From Butyrivibrio sp. AC2005 (lineage in GTDB: Bacteria; Bacillota; Clostridia; Lachnospirales; Lachnospiraceae), in assembly GCF_000424145.1 (NCBI RefSeq), contig NZ_AUJI01000018.1, forward strand, positions 53,930-117,929: DNA of 64,000 bases, in the 5' to 3' direction. The notes under the pieces were generated by a model that saw nothing but the letters and a program-made list of their open reading frames with translations, did not search any database and was not told where the DNA came from. Shown piece after piece: positions 32,791 to 41,991 of this stretch. The position numbers and the translations under genes are program-made. Numbering within the stretch: position 1 is the stretch's first letter; every line of letters starts with the position of its first letter.

Positions 32791-34779
32791 TTAAAACGCC
32801 TTAAGGACATCCCTTTGAAAACTGAAATCTATCTGTCCCATATATTTCCCCATTATCTTGTCCCTTGATATATAAGGCTGTTGCCAGTACCTTGAGTCAT
32901 TGGAATTTTCCCTGTTATCTCCAAGAAGGAAATAGCACCCTTCCGGTACTTCAAATTCTTTAGAACAGTTTGTTTCTGCCTCAGAAGGTATATACGCTGT
33001 CTCATCACAGAACTGGTCATTCACAACTACATATCCGTCCTGGAATCTGATCTTATCACCAGGGAGTCCTATGATCCTCTTTCCAAAATAAGATGCATAC
33101 TCATCCGAGTAAAAGACGATGACATCTCCACGGGAAGGTTCATGGTTTACAAAAGCAAGCCTGTTATAAAAGACTGTATTTCCTACATCAAGTGTCGGCT
33201 CCATTGAACCGCTCTGTATGACTGATACCATTATGACATACGTAAGTATGATATATGCAGCAAGCAGCGGAACCGCGAATGAAAGAATATCCCATACTAC
33301 ATGAGGTCCTTTCATAATGTCTTTCTTTTCTTTCTTGGTAAGGCCTGAGATGTCAACATCATCATATTCTGTATGTTCCTCGACCTCTAACTTCTTCTTT
33401 TTTTCATACGTTTCCGGATTATTCCTTCTTCTTATAACTTCAAATACATATATGACAAGAATACCAAAAAGCGCAGCACATATAATGATCTTAAGCCATG
33501 GAACCGGCTTTTCCTCAGGTATTACTCTCTCAACAGCAATGTCATACTCAGTATCATTTCCAGCTTCATCAGATGCGATGACAGCTATCTGATTCACACC
33601 CTCCTTAAGTTTGTACTCATATTTGAAAGTATTATCACCCTCAACTTCAACCTCCGTACTGTTGATCATCAGGGTGTTATAATCACTTACGGCTCCCTCT
33701 ATCGTTATATTCTGATCTTCTGTGACTATATCTTCATAAGAGGATACAAGTTCAAGGGAAGGACCTACAACATCCTTATCAACGGTATGCTTTGTAGATC
33801 TCATATTTCCGTCTTCATCAACAATATAAGTTACTATCTCATTAGTTCCAACTTCAATAGGTGCCTGGAATTCATATATTCCGGGGTCTAGTGTTTCTGT
33901 GCTTTCCTCAACCTTCCCGTTTACTAATACTTCCACACTATACTTATCCCTAAGTTCACATGACACATTTATAGTGTCGTGGTTTGTGATCGTGAGATCT
34001 TCATAGGTAACCGTAGCATCAGGATTATTGTCAAATTTCAAAGAAAAAGTACTTCCGGTTCCTTCCACTGATGAACTTACTGCCGGAACAATTGTAACCA
34101 TTATCTCCTGTACACTTGGATCCAGGGGACATGAGTAATAATTTCCCTGGATCCGAGCTGTATCAATCTTCTGAAGATTCTTTGCGTTTACTACTTCAAC
34201 ATTTACTGTTCCGCATGTGGTATCTGTCCATTCAGCAACAAAGCTGTCATCCTTGAAGTACTTTTTTAGTCCTGCAATATCCGTTACTACCTTTAAATCC
34301 TCATTCACATCTACAAGAGTTTCTGTTGAGCCCTGGAGCTGGACTTTGACTGGACTTATTTCCCTTCGCTGCACAGGCTCTTCTGATATGCCTTCATTTC
34401 CCTCACCAAGATTTTCTCCTTCACCGGAATCAGCGCCCTCATCAGAACCATCCGGCGTATCACCAGCTGTAATTATTTCCGGATAATCGATATGTACCTC
34501 CCACTGCCCTATCTCAACATCATTTACAACACATTCAGCCTCATTGGCGGAATCAGATGAGACAACACCCTTATATTCTTTTCCAGAGGGTGATTTTATT
34601 ACCACCACATAATCATCATAGTATTCAAAAGTAAGGGTGAATTTCGCGGAAGTGTAGTTTTTATTGACCGGAACCATTATGGTTTTACCGCCCTCAGCAT
34701 GTAAGATTATGCCAAAATGCGAACCATATAAAAAAAGAACCATAACAGTAAGGAATAGCATCTTTATCAGTCTTTTCAT
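32791..34779 (-). CDS. Signal peptidase I fused to a large N-terminal ectodomain
   Basis: A 662-residue protein. An N-terminal signal sequence is followed by about 390 extracellular residues with Ig-like repeats (for example GAVSDYNTLMINSTEVEVEGD, then IAVIASDEAGND). A transmembrane helix (about residues 430-450), a charged cytosolic linker and a second helix follow. The C-terminal 170 residues are a signal peptidase I domain with catalytic Ser in QSGSMEPT and Lys in GKRIIGLPGD, plus the LLGDNRENSNDSR box. GGGAG precedes ATG 34779. It may process pilins or surface proteins of the plasmid transfer machine. Confidence 0.85.
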   Translation of the reverse strand: MKRLIKMLFLTVMVLFLYGSHFGIILHAEGGKTIMVPVNKNYTSAKFTLTFEYYDDYVVVIKSPSGKEYKGVVSSDSANEAECVVNDVEIGQWEVHIDYPEIITAGDTPDGSDEGADSGEGENLGEGNEGISEEPVQRREISPVKVQLQGSTETLVDVNEDLKVVTDIAGLKKYFKDDSFVAEWTDTTCGTVNVEVVNAKNLQKIDTARIQGNYYSCPLDPSVQEIMVTIVPAVSSSVEGTGSTFSLKFDNNPDATVTYEDLTITNHDTINVSCELRDKYSVEVLVNGKVEESTETLDPGIYEFQAPIEVGTNEIVTYIVDEDGNMRSTKHTVDKDVVGPSLELVSSYEDIVTEDQNITIEGAVSDYNTLMINSTEVEVEGDNTFKYEYKLKEGVNQIAVIASDEAGNDTEYDIAVERVIPEEKPVPWLKIIICAALFGILVIYVFEVIRRRNNPETYEKKKKLEVEEHTEYDDVDISGLTKKEKKDIMKGPHVVWDILSFAVPLLAAYIILTYVIMVSVIQSGSMEPTLDVGNTVFYNRLAFVNHEPSRGDVIVFYSDEYASYFGKRIIGLPGDKIRFQDGYVVVNDQFCDETAYIPSEAETNCSKEFEVPEGCYFLLGDNRENSNDSRYWQQPYISRDKIMGKYMGQIDFSFQRDVLKAF

Positions 34780-34858
34780 GTTTAGCTCCCATAATTAAAT
34801 TTTTGAATATATTATATATATAATTATATTAAATGTCAACGAAAGCGTCTCCTCTGCG

Positions 34859-34877
34859 AAGGTTCACGGTGGACCTT
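34859..34877. promoter_or_regulatory. Candidate centromere-like palindrome, copy 1
   Basis: AAGGTTCACGGTGGACCTT: arms GGTTCAC and GTGGACC around a central G. The 18-mer AGGTTCACGGTGGACCTT recurs exactly at 44333. It resembles chromosomal parS in the TTCAC...GTG core. Confidence 0.5.
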
Positions 34878-35045
34878 AATGGTAATTATGCCGCTACTAT
34901 ATTTGCCAAATTTATTATTTTTAAAGTGAATTACGCTATATATATCTCGCTAGCATCTATTATTTTCTATATTATGTGATATAATTCAGATATAATTATG
35001 TCTAAAACAAATATATATATATGTAAACAAGGGGATTTAAAAATA

Positions 35046-35810
35046 ATGGCAAATATAGGAAACGAAATAACAGGTTCAAGACTTAAAAGCCTTAGAGTTG
35101 AAGCTGGTCTTAATCAAAAGGAATTCTGTGCAAGGTTTTCAGATTTTTCCGTACGTAATACTGTATACAAATCCATGACTATATCTAACTGGGAGACAGG
35201 CAGAGTGCTCCCCACCACCACCGACATTATGAAATTAAGCGCTTTTTACAACGTTACTTCTGATTATATCCTCGGTCTTTCAGACAAAAGAGGCGATGAA
35301 GATGGTGATAATGTGACCTCTATCCAGGACAGGAAGATCAAGATCCCCTTCAATAAATTAAAGGACTATGACGGAAAACCTGTGTTTATCAGCGGTCCTA
35401 CCGGTTCAATATCACCCCAGTGGGGAATCCTTTTATATAAGCAGAAGGTACTTGCTTGCCCTCATGACAACCTAAGAATTGCTCTTGATGCAAGATTCAC
35501 CTACAGCACAACAGTACCGCAGGAACTCGCAACTAACAGGGATAGCGCTAATTACTATCTCGGTCTTGAAGACATCAAGAATATGAATGAAGTATACATC
35601 GAATCTATCTCACTTGATCCATTCCTCCGAGGACAGGTCAGCGGCTGGTACCATCACACTCCTGAAAAGACCTGTTTAATAAATGACAGAGGACTTACTC
35701 TTAGTTATGAAGGACTGGATGTATATTACAGAGCACTCGGCATTAGAAAAGCCACACTTAGTTCAACGAAAACGGCAAAAAGAAATCAGAACAAAGCAAA
35801 AAAGAAATAA
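35046..35810 (+). CDS. XRE-family regulator with C-terminal effector-type domain
   Basis: A 254-residue protein. The N-terminal helix-turn-helix spans about residues 8-75 (LRVEAGLNQKEFCARF, then MTISNWETGRVLPTT). The C-terminal 150 residues have an SPQWGILLYKQKVLACPHDN strand region that may be a sensing domain and a basic tail. I start it at ATG 35046 because GGGG lies upstream of it; the ATG at 34998 has no site. It stands alone with its own terminator and could regulate the plasmid backbone. Confidence 0.8.
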   Translation: MANIGNEITGSRLKSLRVEAGLNQKEFCARFSDFSVRNTVYKSMTISNWETGRVLPTTTDIMKLSAFYNVTSDYILGLSDKRGDEDGDNVTSIQDRKIKIPFNKLKDYDGKPVFISGPTGSISPQWGILLYKQKVLACPHDNLRIALDARFTYSTTVPQELATNRDSANYYLGLEDIKNMNEVYIESISLDPFLRGQVSGWYHHTPEKTCLINDRGLTLSYEGLDVYYRALGIRKATLSSTKTAKRNQNKAKKK

Positions 35811-35833
35811 TATCCTTACTACTATTCCTTTTC

Positions 35834-35864
35834 AAGGCACATCAAAATGATGTGCCTTTTTCTT
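35834..35864 (+). terminator. Terminator after the 254-aa XRE gene
   Basis: AAGGCACATC with GATGTGCCTT around AAAAT, then TTTCTT. Confidence 0.85.
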
Positions 35865-35919
35865 GCATAAATATATATAATAATATAATATATGTATAAA
35901 TATAAGGAGGAATCAAACC

Positions 35920-36768
35920 ATGTCACAGATCACTTGTAATTGCGGAAGTATATATGATTCTAGTTTTAAATTCTGTCCTGAATGTGCAGCTCCAAATCCT
36001 GAGTACGCTAATAAGCCGTCTGCAGATGCACAATCTCCCAGACCGATGAAAAAGAAATTTACTAAGGTAGGCGAGAGCAGCTTGAACAAAAGCACTTCTG
36101 AACAGGAACCACCTGCATCAAAAGCACCTTCTACTGCTGCTCCTTCCTCAATGCAGAGGAAAGTCACCCCAAAGAAGAACTACACAATAGTCAGACAGAA
36201 TCCTGTGGTTTCTGCCACACCAATTCAGCATAAACCAGTTCAGCAAAACCCAATGCCTGAATCAAATGAACTTTTTGAAGAGTACGAAAATGACGAGGAT
36301 GACGTATCTGCATTCCAGGATGCGGAAATCTACGAAGATTACGATTATGAAGACGATGAAACTACATTAGCTGAAACAGCACCAGTTGATTACGATGACG
36401 ACGAGGATTACGAGGATGAGCATGAAGACACTGCAGAAGAAGTTCCTTCTCCTGTTCAGTCCGCTCCTCTGCTCAGAAGAAAAGGAAAAGTCCTTGCTGC
36501 TCCAACAATAAAAGGCGAAAGGAATATTTCTAATAAAACCATTACCCCGATGCCTAAGACAAAACGGATTGCACAGACAAAGTCCTCACTTGGAAAAGGA
36601 AAACCCGATTATGATCCAAACCACGATGGTTACTATGATGACAGGCTTCCCGCAATCCTGGACGAAGTCACTAAAACATCTCATATGGATGTGATTCTGA
36701 AAATAAGCCTTTCTGCAGTATGTATCGCCGGGCTTATAACATACTGCATATTCTACGTACAGATTTGA
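35920..36768 (+). CDS. Zinc-ribbon, acidic-linker, C-terminally membrane-anchored protein
   Basis: A 282-residue protein. The N-terminal zinc ribbon has CNCGSIYDSS, then FCPECAAPNPE. The middle is long, disordered and very acidic (YEDYDYEDDE). The last 20 residues are hydrophobic (VILKISLSAVCIAGLITYCIF), giving a tail anchor with the bulk in the cytosol. GGAGG precedes ATG 35920. It is coupled to the next membrane-protein gene with a 12-base gap. Function unknown. Confidence 0.7.
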   Translation: MSQITCNCGSIYDSSFKFCPECAAPNPEYANKPSADAQSPRPMKKKFTKVGESSLNKSTSEQEPPASKAPSTAAPSSMQRKVTPKKNYTIVRQNPVVSATPIQHKPVQQNPMPESNELFEEYENDEDDVSAFQDAEIYEDYDYEDDETTLAETAPVDYDDDEDYEDEHEDTAEEVPSPVQSAPLLRRKGKVLAAPTIKGERNISNKTITPMPKTKRIAQTKSSLGKGKPDYDPNHDGYYDDRLPAILDEVTKTSHMDVILKISLSAVCIAGLITYCIFYVQI

Positions 36769-36780
36769 TGAGGTGCACCA

Positions 36781-37287
36781 ATGAATTTAACTAAGTTTAT
36801 TCCTAAAAGACCGAAACTTTCATTTTCAGATCTTGATACACCCTATCAGTATCACTTTATAAAAGAATTAGCGTTCACAGCAGTTGGATTTATAGTCTGC
36901 ACTGTCTTTTTCGTTTTCATAAGGCAATGGCTTTATATCCTGTTTGCCTTCTTAATAGCTGCAGGATATGCTCTCTATGTGATATGGCAGATATATAAAT
37001 CACTATCTAACCAGGTTCTTGTAGTCGATGCAAAATGCATGGATCTTGAGCGAAAAGAAAACAAGCTCTTCGGGGCACTCTCAAAAGAGGCAACGACTTC
37101 AAAGACATGTACCCTTCTCCTTGAAAATGAGGAAGGCCTAAAATTCACACAGCCTGTAGCTTTTTCATCCAGCTATAAAACCGGAGACATAGTAAGGATA
37201 TATGCTGATGACGGATCAATAAGCCAGTTAAATCAAAACACTTATACAATAATCAATCCCATCTTCATGCATGTCCTGAAATCATAA
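36781..37287 (+). CDS. Membrane protein with cytosolic beta domain
   Basis: A 168-residue protein. Two transmembrane segments lie near residues 33-75 (ELAFTAVGFIVCTVFFVFI, then YILFAFLIAAGYALYVIW), followed by a beta-rich 85-residue domain (LVVDAKCMDLERKE, then VRIYADDGSI) resembling DUF3592-type folds. GAGG lies just upstream of ATG 36781. It is the second gene of a pair with the zinc-ribbon anchor protein. Function unknown. Confidence 0.65.
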   Translation: MNLTKFIPKRPKLSFSDLDTPYQYHFIKELAFTAVGFIVCTVFFVFIRQWLYILFAFLIAAGYALYVIWQIYKSLSNQVLVVDAKCMDLERKENKLFGALSKEATTSKTCTLLLENEEGLKFTQPVAFSSSYKTGDIVRIYADDGSISQLNQNTYTIINPIFMHVLKS

Positions 37288-37289
37288 CA

Positions 37290-37437
37290 TTTACAAAAAC
37301 TACAGATAATGGTATATTATAAATGTTATTTTTAGTATTTATTTATATATTATTGTTTGTAGAGCCTTGGTTTTTCCAGGGCTTTTATTTTTGCAAGGAG
37401 TCAGTGCTCTTAAAAACAAAGAGCTCTGGCTCTTTTT
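37290..37437 (+). promoter_or_regulatory. Attenuator leader D with two terminators in series
   Basis: TTTACA (37290-37295), 17 bases, TATATT (37313-37318), TTTTTAGTATTTATT, TATTATTGTTTGTA, hairpin AGCCTTGG/CCAGGGCT (37363-37383), and a second hairpin 37398-37411/37419-37432 (GAGTCAGTGCTCTT with AAGAGCTCTGGCTC) with T5. Confidence 0.75.
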
Positions 37438-37523
37438 ATATAAATCAATCTTATGTAGCAGGCTCAACCTGCTCATATACAGCACTTAACCTAAATCAAG
37501 TTTAAGAAAAGGAGAATCACATT

Positions 37524-38690
37524 ATGGCAAAATTACTTAGCAAGGAAGAAACAAAGACATTTGGCAGCATTACAGAACTCAGGGACTTTAACACTCTTCA
37601 GGAAAAGTCATACAGCTGGGTGGAATATGACACAGTTGATGGAGAATATGTTCCTCTTGAGGACAACCCTATCTGCATCCCGATAATAAGGGATGACCTT
37701 CAGATATCTAAAGATGTCACAGATGAAACCATCTCAGATCAGATGGAGGACACAAAACTCGCTCTTAAATATCCTTCAGAACATGATATGAAATGCTATC
37801 CTGTAGGTCCTACTGCTTACCGCGGTGTTTTGGAACGTGTCGGAGGTACATGTCCTGCGCTTACTTCCTTAAAAGAAACAAGGTCAAGGAATGAAGTCAG
37901 CCCTACTGATAAGGCTGCAATATGCAATATGCTCACCAAGTATACAAAAGGAAAAAGCCTTTTGCTAGTAGGTGACGAGCTTGTACTTGCAGATTTGTCA
38001 AGTGACTATGTAAGACTTCCTTTCTCAGATCTTTTAGACATTACAGAAAAGGAGCTGAGCGACAAATTCGAATATGTACGTTATGTACAAGGGACTGTTT
38101 CTCACGAATCATCATCTGCGGAATTTCTGTTCCAGGATAATGAAACTGACAGCAACCTTTTGGATGCATTTGGCAGGATTGGGATTGACACTACCGATTA
38201 CAATGCACACATAAAGGTACTCACTTCAGATGTTGGTCTTTCCGGCGCAAACATCTACCCTTTCATCAGAAGTGAAAAAACAGGAAATCAGATAAGTATT
38301 GGTACACCTATTAAACTTGAACATATCGGCAGCGCTGACATGGATAAGTTTAAAACCAATCTTCTCTCCTGTTTTGCTTCTTTTATGGAATGCTCTGAGC
38401 ATCTAGATGAAATGGAACGTATTAAGATCAGCAACCCAGCTGATACTGTCTACAATATCGGACACAAAGTTGGCCTTCCGGAAAAACTCATCAAAGAGGC
38501 ATACGAAGATTTTAATAGTGAATTTGCATTTTCATGCAAGGGTACAGACATCTATGTGAAATTATTTGATGTTCTTGATACATATGTTTCTGATGAAAAC
38601 GTATCTGATATTCGACAGATGCAATTAAACGAGAATATCACAAGAATATGCTTCTATAGTCTTACAAAATTTGATATGCCGGCATTTTAA
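37524..38690 (+). CDS. Unknown 388-aa protein behind attenuator leader D
   Basis: A soluble, acidic protein with no recognised motif. It shows regular alpha/beta segments (LLLVGDELVLADLSSDYVRLPFSDLL), and its cysteines are sparse. AAGGAG precedes ATG 37524. It is a single gene between leader D and a terminator. Sharing the leader family with the primase, nuclease and pilin genes suggests it is part of the plasmid programme, perhaps abundant during transfer or replication. Confidence 0.65.
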   Translation: MAKLLSKEETKTFGSITELRDFNTLQEKSYSWVEYDTVDGEYVPLEDNPICIPIIRDDLQISKDVTDETISDQMEDTKLALKYPSEHDMKCYPVGPTAYRGVLERVGGTCPALTSLKETRSRNEVSPTDKAAICNMLTKYTKGKSLLLVGDELVLADLSSDYVRLPFSDLLDITEKELSDKFEYVRYVQGTVSHESSSAEFLFQDNETDSNLLDAFGRIGIDTTDYNAHIKVLTSDVGLSGANIYPFIRSEKTGNQISIGTPIKLEHIGSADMDKFKTNLLSCFASFMECSEHLDEMERIKISNPADTVYNIGHKVGLPEKLIKEAYEDFNSEFAFSCKGTDIYVKLFDVLDTYVSDENVSDIRQMQLNENITRICFYSLTKFDMPAF

Positions 38691-38706
38691 TTTGTGTCAA
38701 AATAAT

Positions 38707-38748
38707 GAGTCGATTCTGATTACACTTGTGTATCATGATCGGCTCTTT
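38707..38748 (+). terminator. Terminator after the 388-aa gene
   Basis: GAGTCGAT (38707-38714) with ATCGGCTC (38738-38745), then TTTATATTT. Confidence 0.65.
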
Positions 38749-38889
38749 ATATTTGTCCTTTTAACGTGCTTTTAAAATCTTTTTTGATATAATTATCCAA
38801 AATAAAAAAAATCCTTCTATTCGTCCAAATATTCACAAATAAGGCTATTCGATTATTTTACGTATCTTTTCCTTTTTTCTGCCAAAATT

Positions 38890-39480
38890 TGCAATAATGT
38901 ATTTATGTATTTATGTCACACATAAATACATAATCATATTTTGCATTTATTAGTACTTTTACATTTATATTTATGTCACTATGTAATTATGTAAATATAT
39001 AAATATTAAATATTGTCACTATGCAAAACATATATATTTCTATACAGTAATTATATAATTATGTATTTATGCATTTATGTTTAATTGTAATTATGTTATT
39101 ATATTTATATGTATTTATGTATTATATATTTTATGTTTTTATGTATTAATTGTATTATGTATTTATGTATTTTATATATTATGTTATTATGTTACTATGT
39201 TTTTATTCATTCATGTTTTTGTGTATTATAGTTTTTATTTAATTATGTATTCATATTTTTATTATTTTATGTTTATATGTAACTTTGTATTCATTTTTTT
39301 ATGTATTTATTATTTCATTTTTTTATGTTATTATGTATTTGTGTGTGATTGTTTTTATATAAATATGTTTTCATATAATTTTTATTTACATTTATTATCA
39401 GTGACATTAACACATTAAATATGAATTCAAAAATGTAAATATGTATTTATGTCACACATATTTACATATTTACATTTATC
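38890..39480. repeat. AT-rich repeat tract upstream of parA with two long inverted repeats
   Basis: About 600 bases built from variants of TATGTATTTATGT and TTATGTTATTATG. Two inverted repeats centre on CAC: TGTATTTATGT-CAC-ACATAAATACA at 38906-38930 (perfect 11-bp arms) and TGTATTTATGT-CAC-ACATATTTACA at 39442-39466. They bracket the tract, and the second lies 34 bases before parA. They are candidate partition sites or parA operators. No real gene is seen from 38691 to 39500. Confidence 0.6.
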
Positions 39481-39500
39481 CCACATCAGGAGGAAATAAA

Positions 39501-40319
39501 ATGGCCTTAAAAATCGGAATAGTTAATCAAAAAGGTGGCGTCGGGAAAACAACAACTGCAATCTGTTTGACTGATGCATTCACACAGATTGGATATAAGA
39601 CACTTATAATCGACTTTGATCCTCAGGCAAACACAACAAGTGTTTTTAACGTTGGAACACCTGAAAAAACAATCTATGACAGCATAATCAAGAAAGTGCC
39701 TTTAAAAGATGTTGTTATAACTGGTAATGCAATGGGAGATCTTGTTCCATCCAATAATGATTTCAAAAAAGCTTCAGCTGACCTTGTAGTTGGTAAAAAT
39801 GGTGAAAACAAGCTCAAAAATGCAATAGCAGAAATAGAAGACGACTATGAAGTAATAATCATTGATTCTGGCCCGACAGCCGGAATAATGATGGATAACG
39901 TACTTGCTGCTGTAGACGGAGTAGTAATTCCCATGGAGCCTGAGCAGTTCGCAATTGATGGACTGGTATCACTTATAGGAAATATTATCGAGGACAGAGA
40001 AGAGCTTAATCCAAACCTTGAAATCTATGGCCTTCTTCTTACAAAGTACGACAAGAAAAAAGCTCCGCACAGAAAAACATATGAGCAGTTTAAAAATCTC
40101 GATGAAACAATTATCCATAAGTTCAATACAATAATACGAGATACTGCCGCAATCCCGAGCGTACATGGTTTTAAGAATATTGACACCCCTAAAGACAAAT
40201 CCGAAGAAAGAATACTAAATGCACAGGGTTCAATCTTCAAATACGGTGCAAATAACAACGGAACCAAAGACTATTTGGCATTTGCTAAAGAATTATTGGA
40301 GGTGATCAGCGATGAATGA
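39501..40319 (+). CDS. parA: ParA partition ATPase
   Basis: A 272-residue protein with the deviant Walker A KGGVGKTTT at residues 10-18, Walker A' in IDFDPQANTT and Walker B IIIDSGPTAG. It lacks an N-terminal DNA-binding domain, so it is of the short (type Ib or Soj-like) class. ParA patterns on the nucleoid and moves ParB-bound plasmid DNA. I start it at ATG 39501 behind AGGAGG. It overlaps the next gene by 8 bases and is followed by parB. Confidence 0.95.
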   Translation: MALKIGIVNQKGGVGKTTTAICLTDAFTQIGYKTLIIDFDPQANTTSVFNVGTPEKTIYDSIIKKVPLKDVVITGNAMGDLVPSNNDFKKASADLVVGKNGENKLKNAIAEIEDDYEVIIIDSGPTAGIMMDNVLAAVDGVVIPMEPEQFAIDGLVSLIGNIIEDREELNPNLEIYGLLLTKYDKKKAPHRKTYEQFKNLDETIIHKFNTIIRDTAAIPSVHGFKNIDTPKDKSEERILNAQGSIFKYGANNNGTKDYLAFAKELLEVISDE

Positions 40320-40782
40320 TATGTTTGCAGGATTAGATAAACTGAATATCAAAGGACAGAACAAGAAGACTGTAAAAGCAGAAAAGCCTGTTGAAGATAA
40401 AAAGGTAAAGGAAACTGTTGCAGAAGAAAAGGTAAAAGAAACAGTTGTAGAAACAGCACCTGTTGAGGCAAAAATCGTAGAAGCACCTAAAGAGGAGGTA
40501 CCTGTAATAGTTGAAGTCCCTGAAAAAGAAAATATTCCTCCTCAGACCAGCAGACGCGGCCGTAAACCAAGTGAAAATCCGATGGAGCGTGATTTTATAT
40601 CAGTTAATATTGGTGATGGTGTAAGAGAAGATCTTGTATATCTCTGCCGCAGGCATGAAAAGCAGACCGGCAAAAAAAGCGTGGGTCTTGCAACCTACAT
40701 AAGACACCTTATCGAAAAGGATATTGAAGAAAACAAGAAATATCTCGATGCAGCAAGAGCATTTGAAAAAGAATTTGAGTAA
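40312..40782 (+). CDS. Small partition-associated protein with disordered N-terminus
   Basis: A 156-residue protein. The first 80 residues are a Lys/Glu/Val-rich disordered tract (VKETVAEEKVKETVVE). The C-terminal 70 residues (FISVNIGDGVREDLVYLCRRH, then YIRHLIEKDIEE) look like a ribbon-helix-helix module. GGAGG precedes ATG 40312, inside parA. Lying between parA and parB, it is probably a partition or copy-control accessory, possibly binding the repeat tract upstream. Confidence 0.7.
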   Translation: MNDMFAGLDKLNIKGQNKKTVKAEKPVEDKKVKETVAEEKVKETVVETAPVEAKIVEAPKEEVPVIVEVPEKENIPPQTSRRGRKPSENPMERDFISVNIGDGVREDLVYLCRRHEKQTGKKSVGLATYIRHLIEKDIEENKKYLDAARAFEKEFE

Positions 40783-40835
40783 AATGATTACTGCTTATCA
40801 TGCATACTGAGCTTTGAAAGGAGCATAGCAAATAT

Positions 40836-41849
40836 ATGCCAGAAATAAAGAGAAAATCCACCGATATTCGTATGGATAAAATAGATTACAATCCTGAAAA
40901 TACAAGCATTTTCAACATGGATGAAATAGAGAGCCTGGCAAAGCGCATCGAAGAAGAAGGATTTACTTCCGCGATTCTCGTTTATCAAAAGGATGATGGA
41001 AGATACGAAATTCTTTCAGGCCACAGACGCTATGAGGCCATGAAGCTTTTAAACTCAAAGACAATTCCAGCAGATGTCTTATCCGGTATAGAATCAGAAA
41101 CCCAGAGGGATCTTATACTCCTTAGCAGTAATATAGCAAACAGAAAGCTTGCACCGCTTGATATGGCAAGAGCCATAGAGTTCTACAAAGGCATTCTCGA
41201 CAGAGATCCAAATTTCAAAGGCAATAAGAAATTTGCTACTGCAGAGTATTTTGGCATTACTCCGACCAATGTAATTAGGTATTCTGTAATCCTGAAGCTT
41301 ATTCCAGAGTTACAGGAATACTGCAAGAAGCCAAATTTCCCCTATTCATCGCTTAGTAAGGCAGCAAGTCTTACCAAAAGTGAACAGAAGGAACTTTTAA
41401 ACAAGCTTATCCGACTGGAAGCTGACGAAAAAAATATAAGCGAGGAAGAAGTCGATAAGGACGAGATCCTTTTCTCAAGAACAAGGGTAGAGCAGATAAT
41501 AAACACCATGGTTAAGACTAAAGAAAATGCTCAGAAGAAGGAAATTCAAAATAAAAACAATGATTTTCCCATGAATGAGCCTTCTGAGGATACATCGTAT
41601 GAAGTCGAGGATCTTTCATCCCTTATAGTCAGAGAAGATAGTATTGAAGACGGTCAGACAATAAGCTTTGATGACCTTGTAGCAAATGAAGAAGAGTATG
41701 TATCGATAAATCTTGGAGGCTTTGATCAGGCCAGAATCATGATTGAAAGTTATAAAAACATGGCAAAAAGTAATGCAGACAAAAAAGCAATTAAAGAAAA
41801 ACTGTCTGAATTACGACAGATCATCAAAGATCTTGAAAATAATCTATGA
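40836..41849 (+). CDS. parB: ParB/Spo0J-family partition protein
   Basis: A 337-residue protein. The N-terminal ParB/sulfiredoxin-fold domain has the CTP-binding GHRRYEA motif near residue 65 and NIANRKLAPLDMARA near residue 95. A central helix-turn-helix (about residues 130-165) and a C-terminal coiled-coil-like dimer region follow. It would bind a centromere and form a clamp with CTP. AGGAG lies 12 bases before ATG 40836. It is the last gene of the par operon. Confidence 0.92.
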   Translation: MPEIKRKSTDIRMDKIDYNPENTSIFNMDEIESLAKRIEEEGFTSAILVYQKDDGRYEILSGHRRYEAMKLLNSKTIPADVLSGIESETQRDLILLSSNIANRKLAPLDMARAIEFYKGILDRDPNFKGNKKFATAEYFGITPTNVIRYSVILKLIPELQEYCKKPNFPYSSLSKAASLTKSEQKELLNKLIRLEADEKNISEEEVDKDEILFSRTRVEQIINTMVKTKENAQKKEIQNKNNDFPMNEPSEDTSYEVEDLSSLIVREDSIEDGQTISFDDLVANEEEYVSINLGGFDQARIMIESYKNMAKSNADKKAIKEKLSELRQIIKDLENNL

Positions 41850-41859
41850 AATGGGTTAT

Positions 41860-41891
41860 AAAGGAGTCATAAAAGGCTCCTTTATTTTTAT
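41860..41891 (+). terminator. Terminator of the par operon
   Basis: AAAGGAG (41860-41866) with CTCCTTT (41877-41883), then ATTTTTATT. Confidence 0.75.
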
Positions 41892-41991
41892 TAATCTGTC
41901 TAAGGTAGAAATAAAAGTAAAGAAAATAGTATAGATAGTATAAGGATAAATGATAATCCCAGTAATAGTGCGGTTTCTGAGACTTCTGTCA

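Noticed and set aside
39077..39418. 113-codon frame encoding a Tyr/Phe/Ile-rich peptide
   Set aside because: It is a product of the TATGTATTTATG repeats, with no ribosome binding site and absurd amino acid composition.
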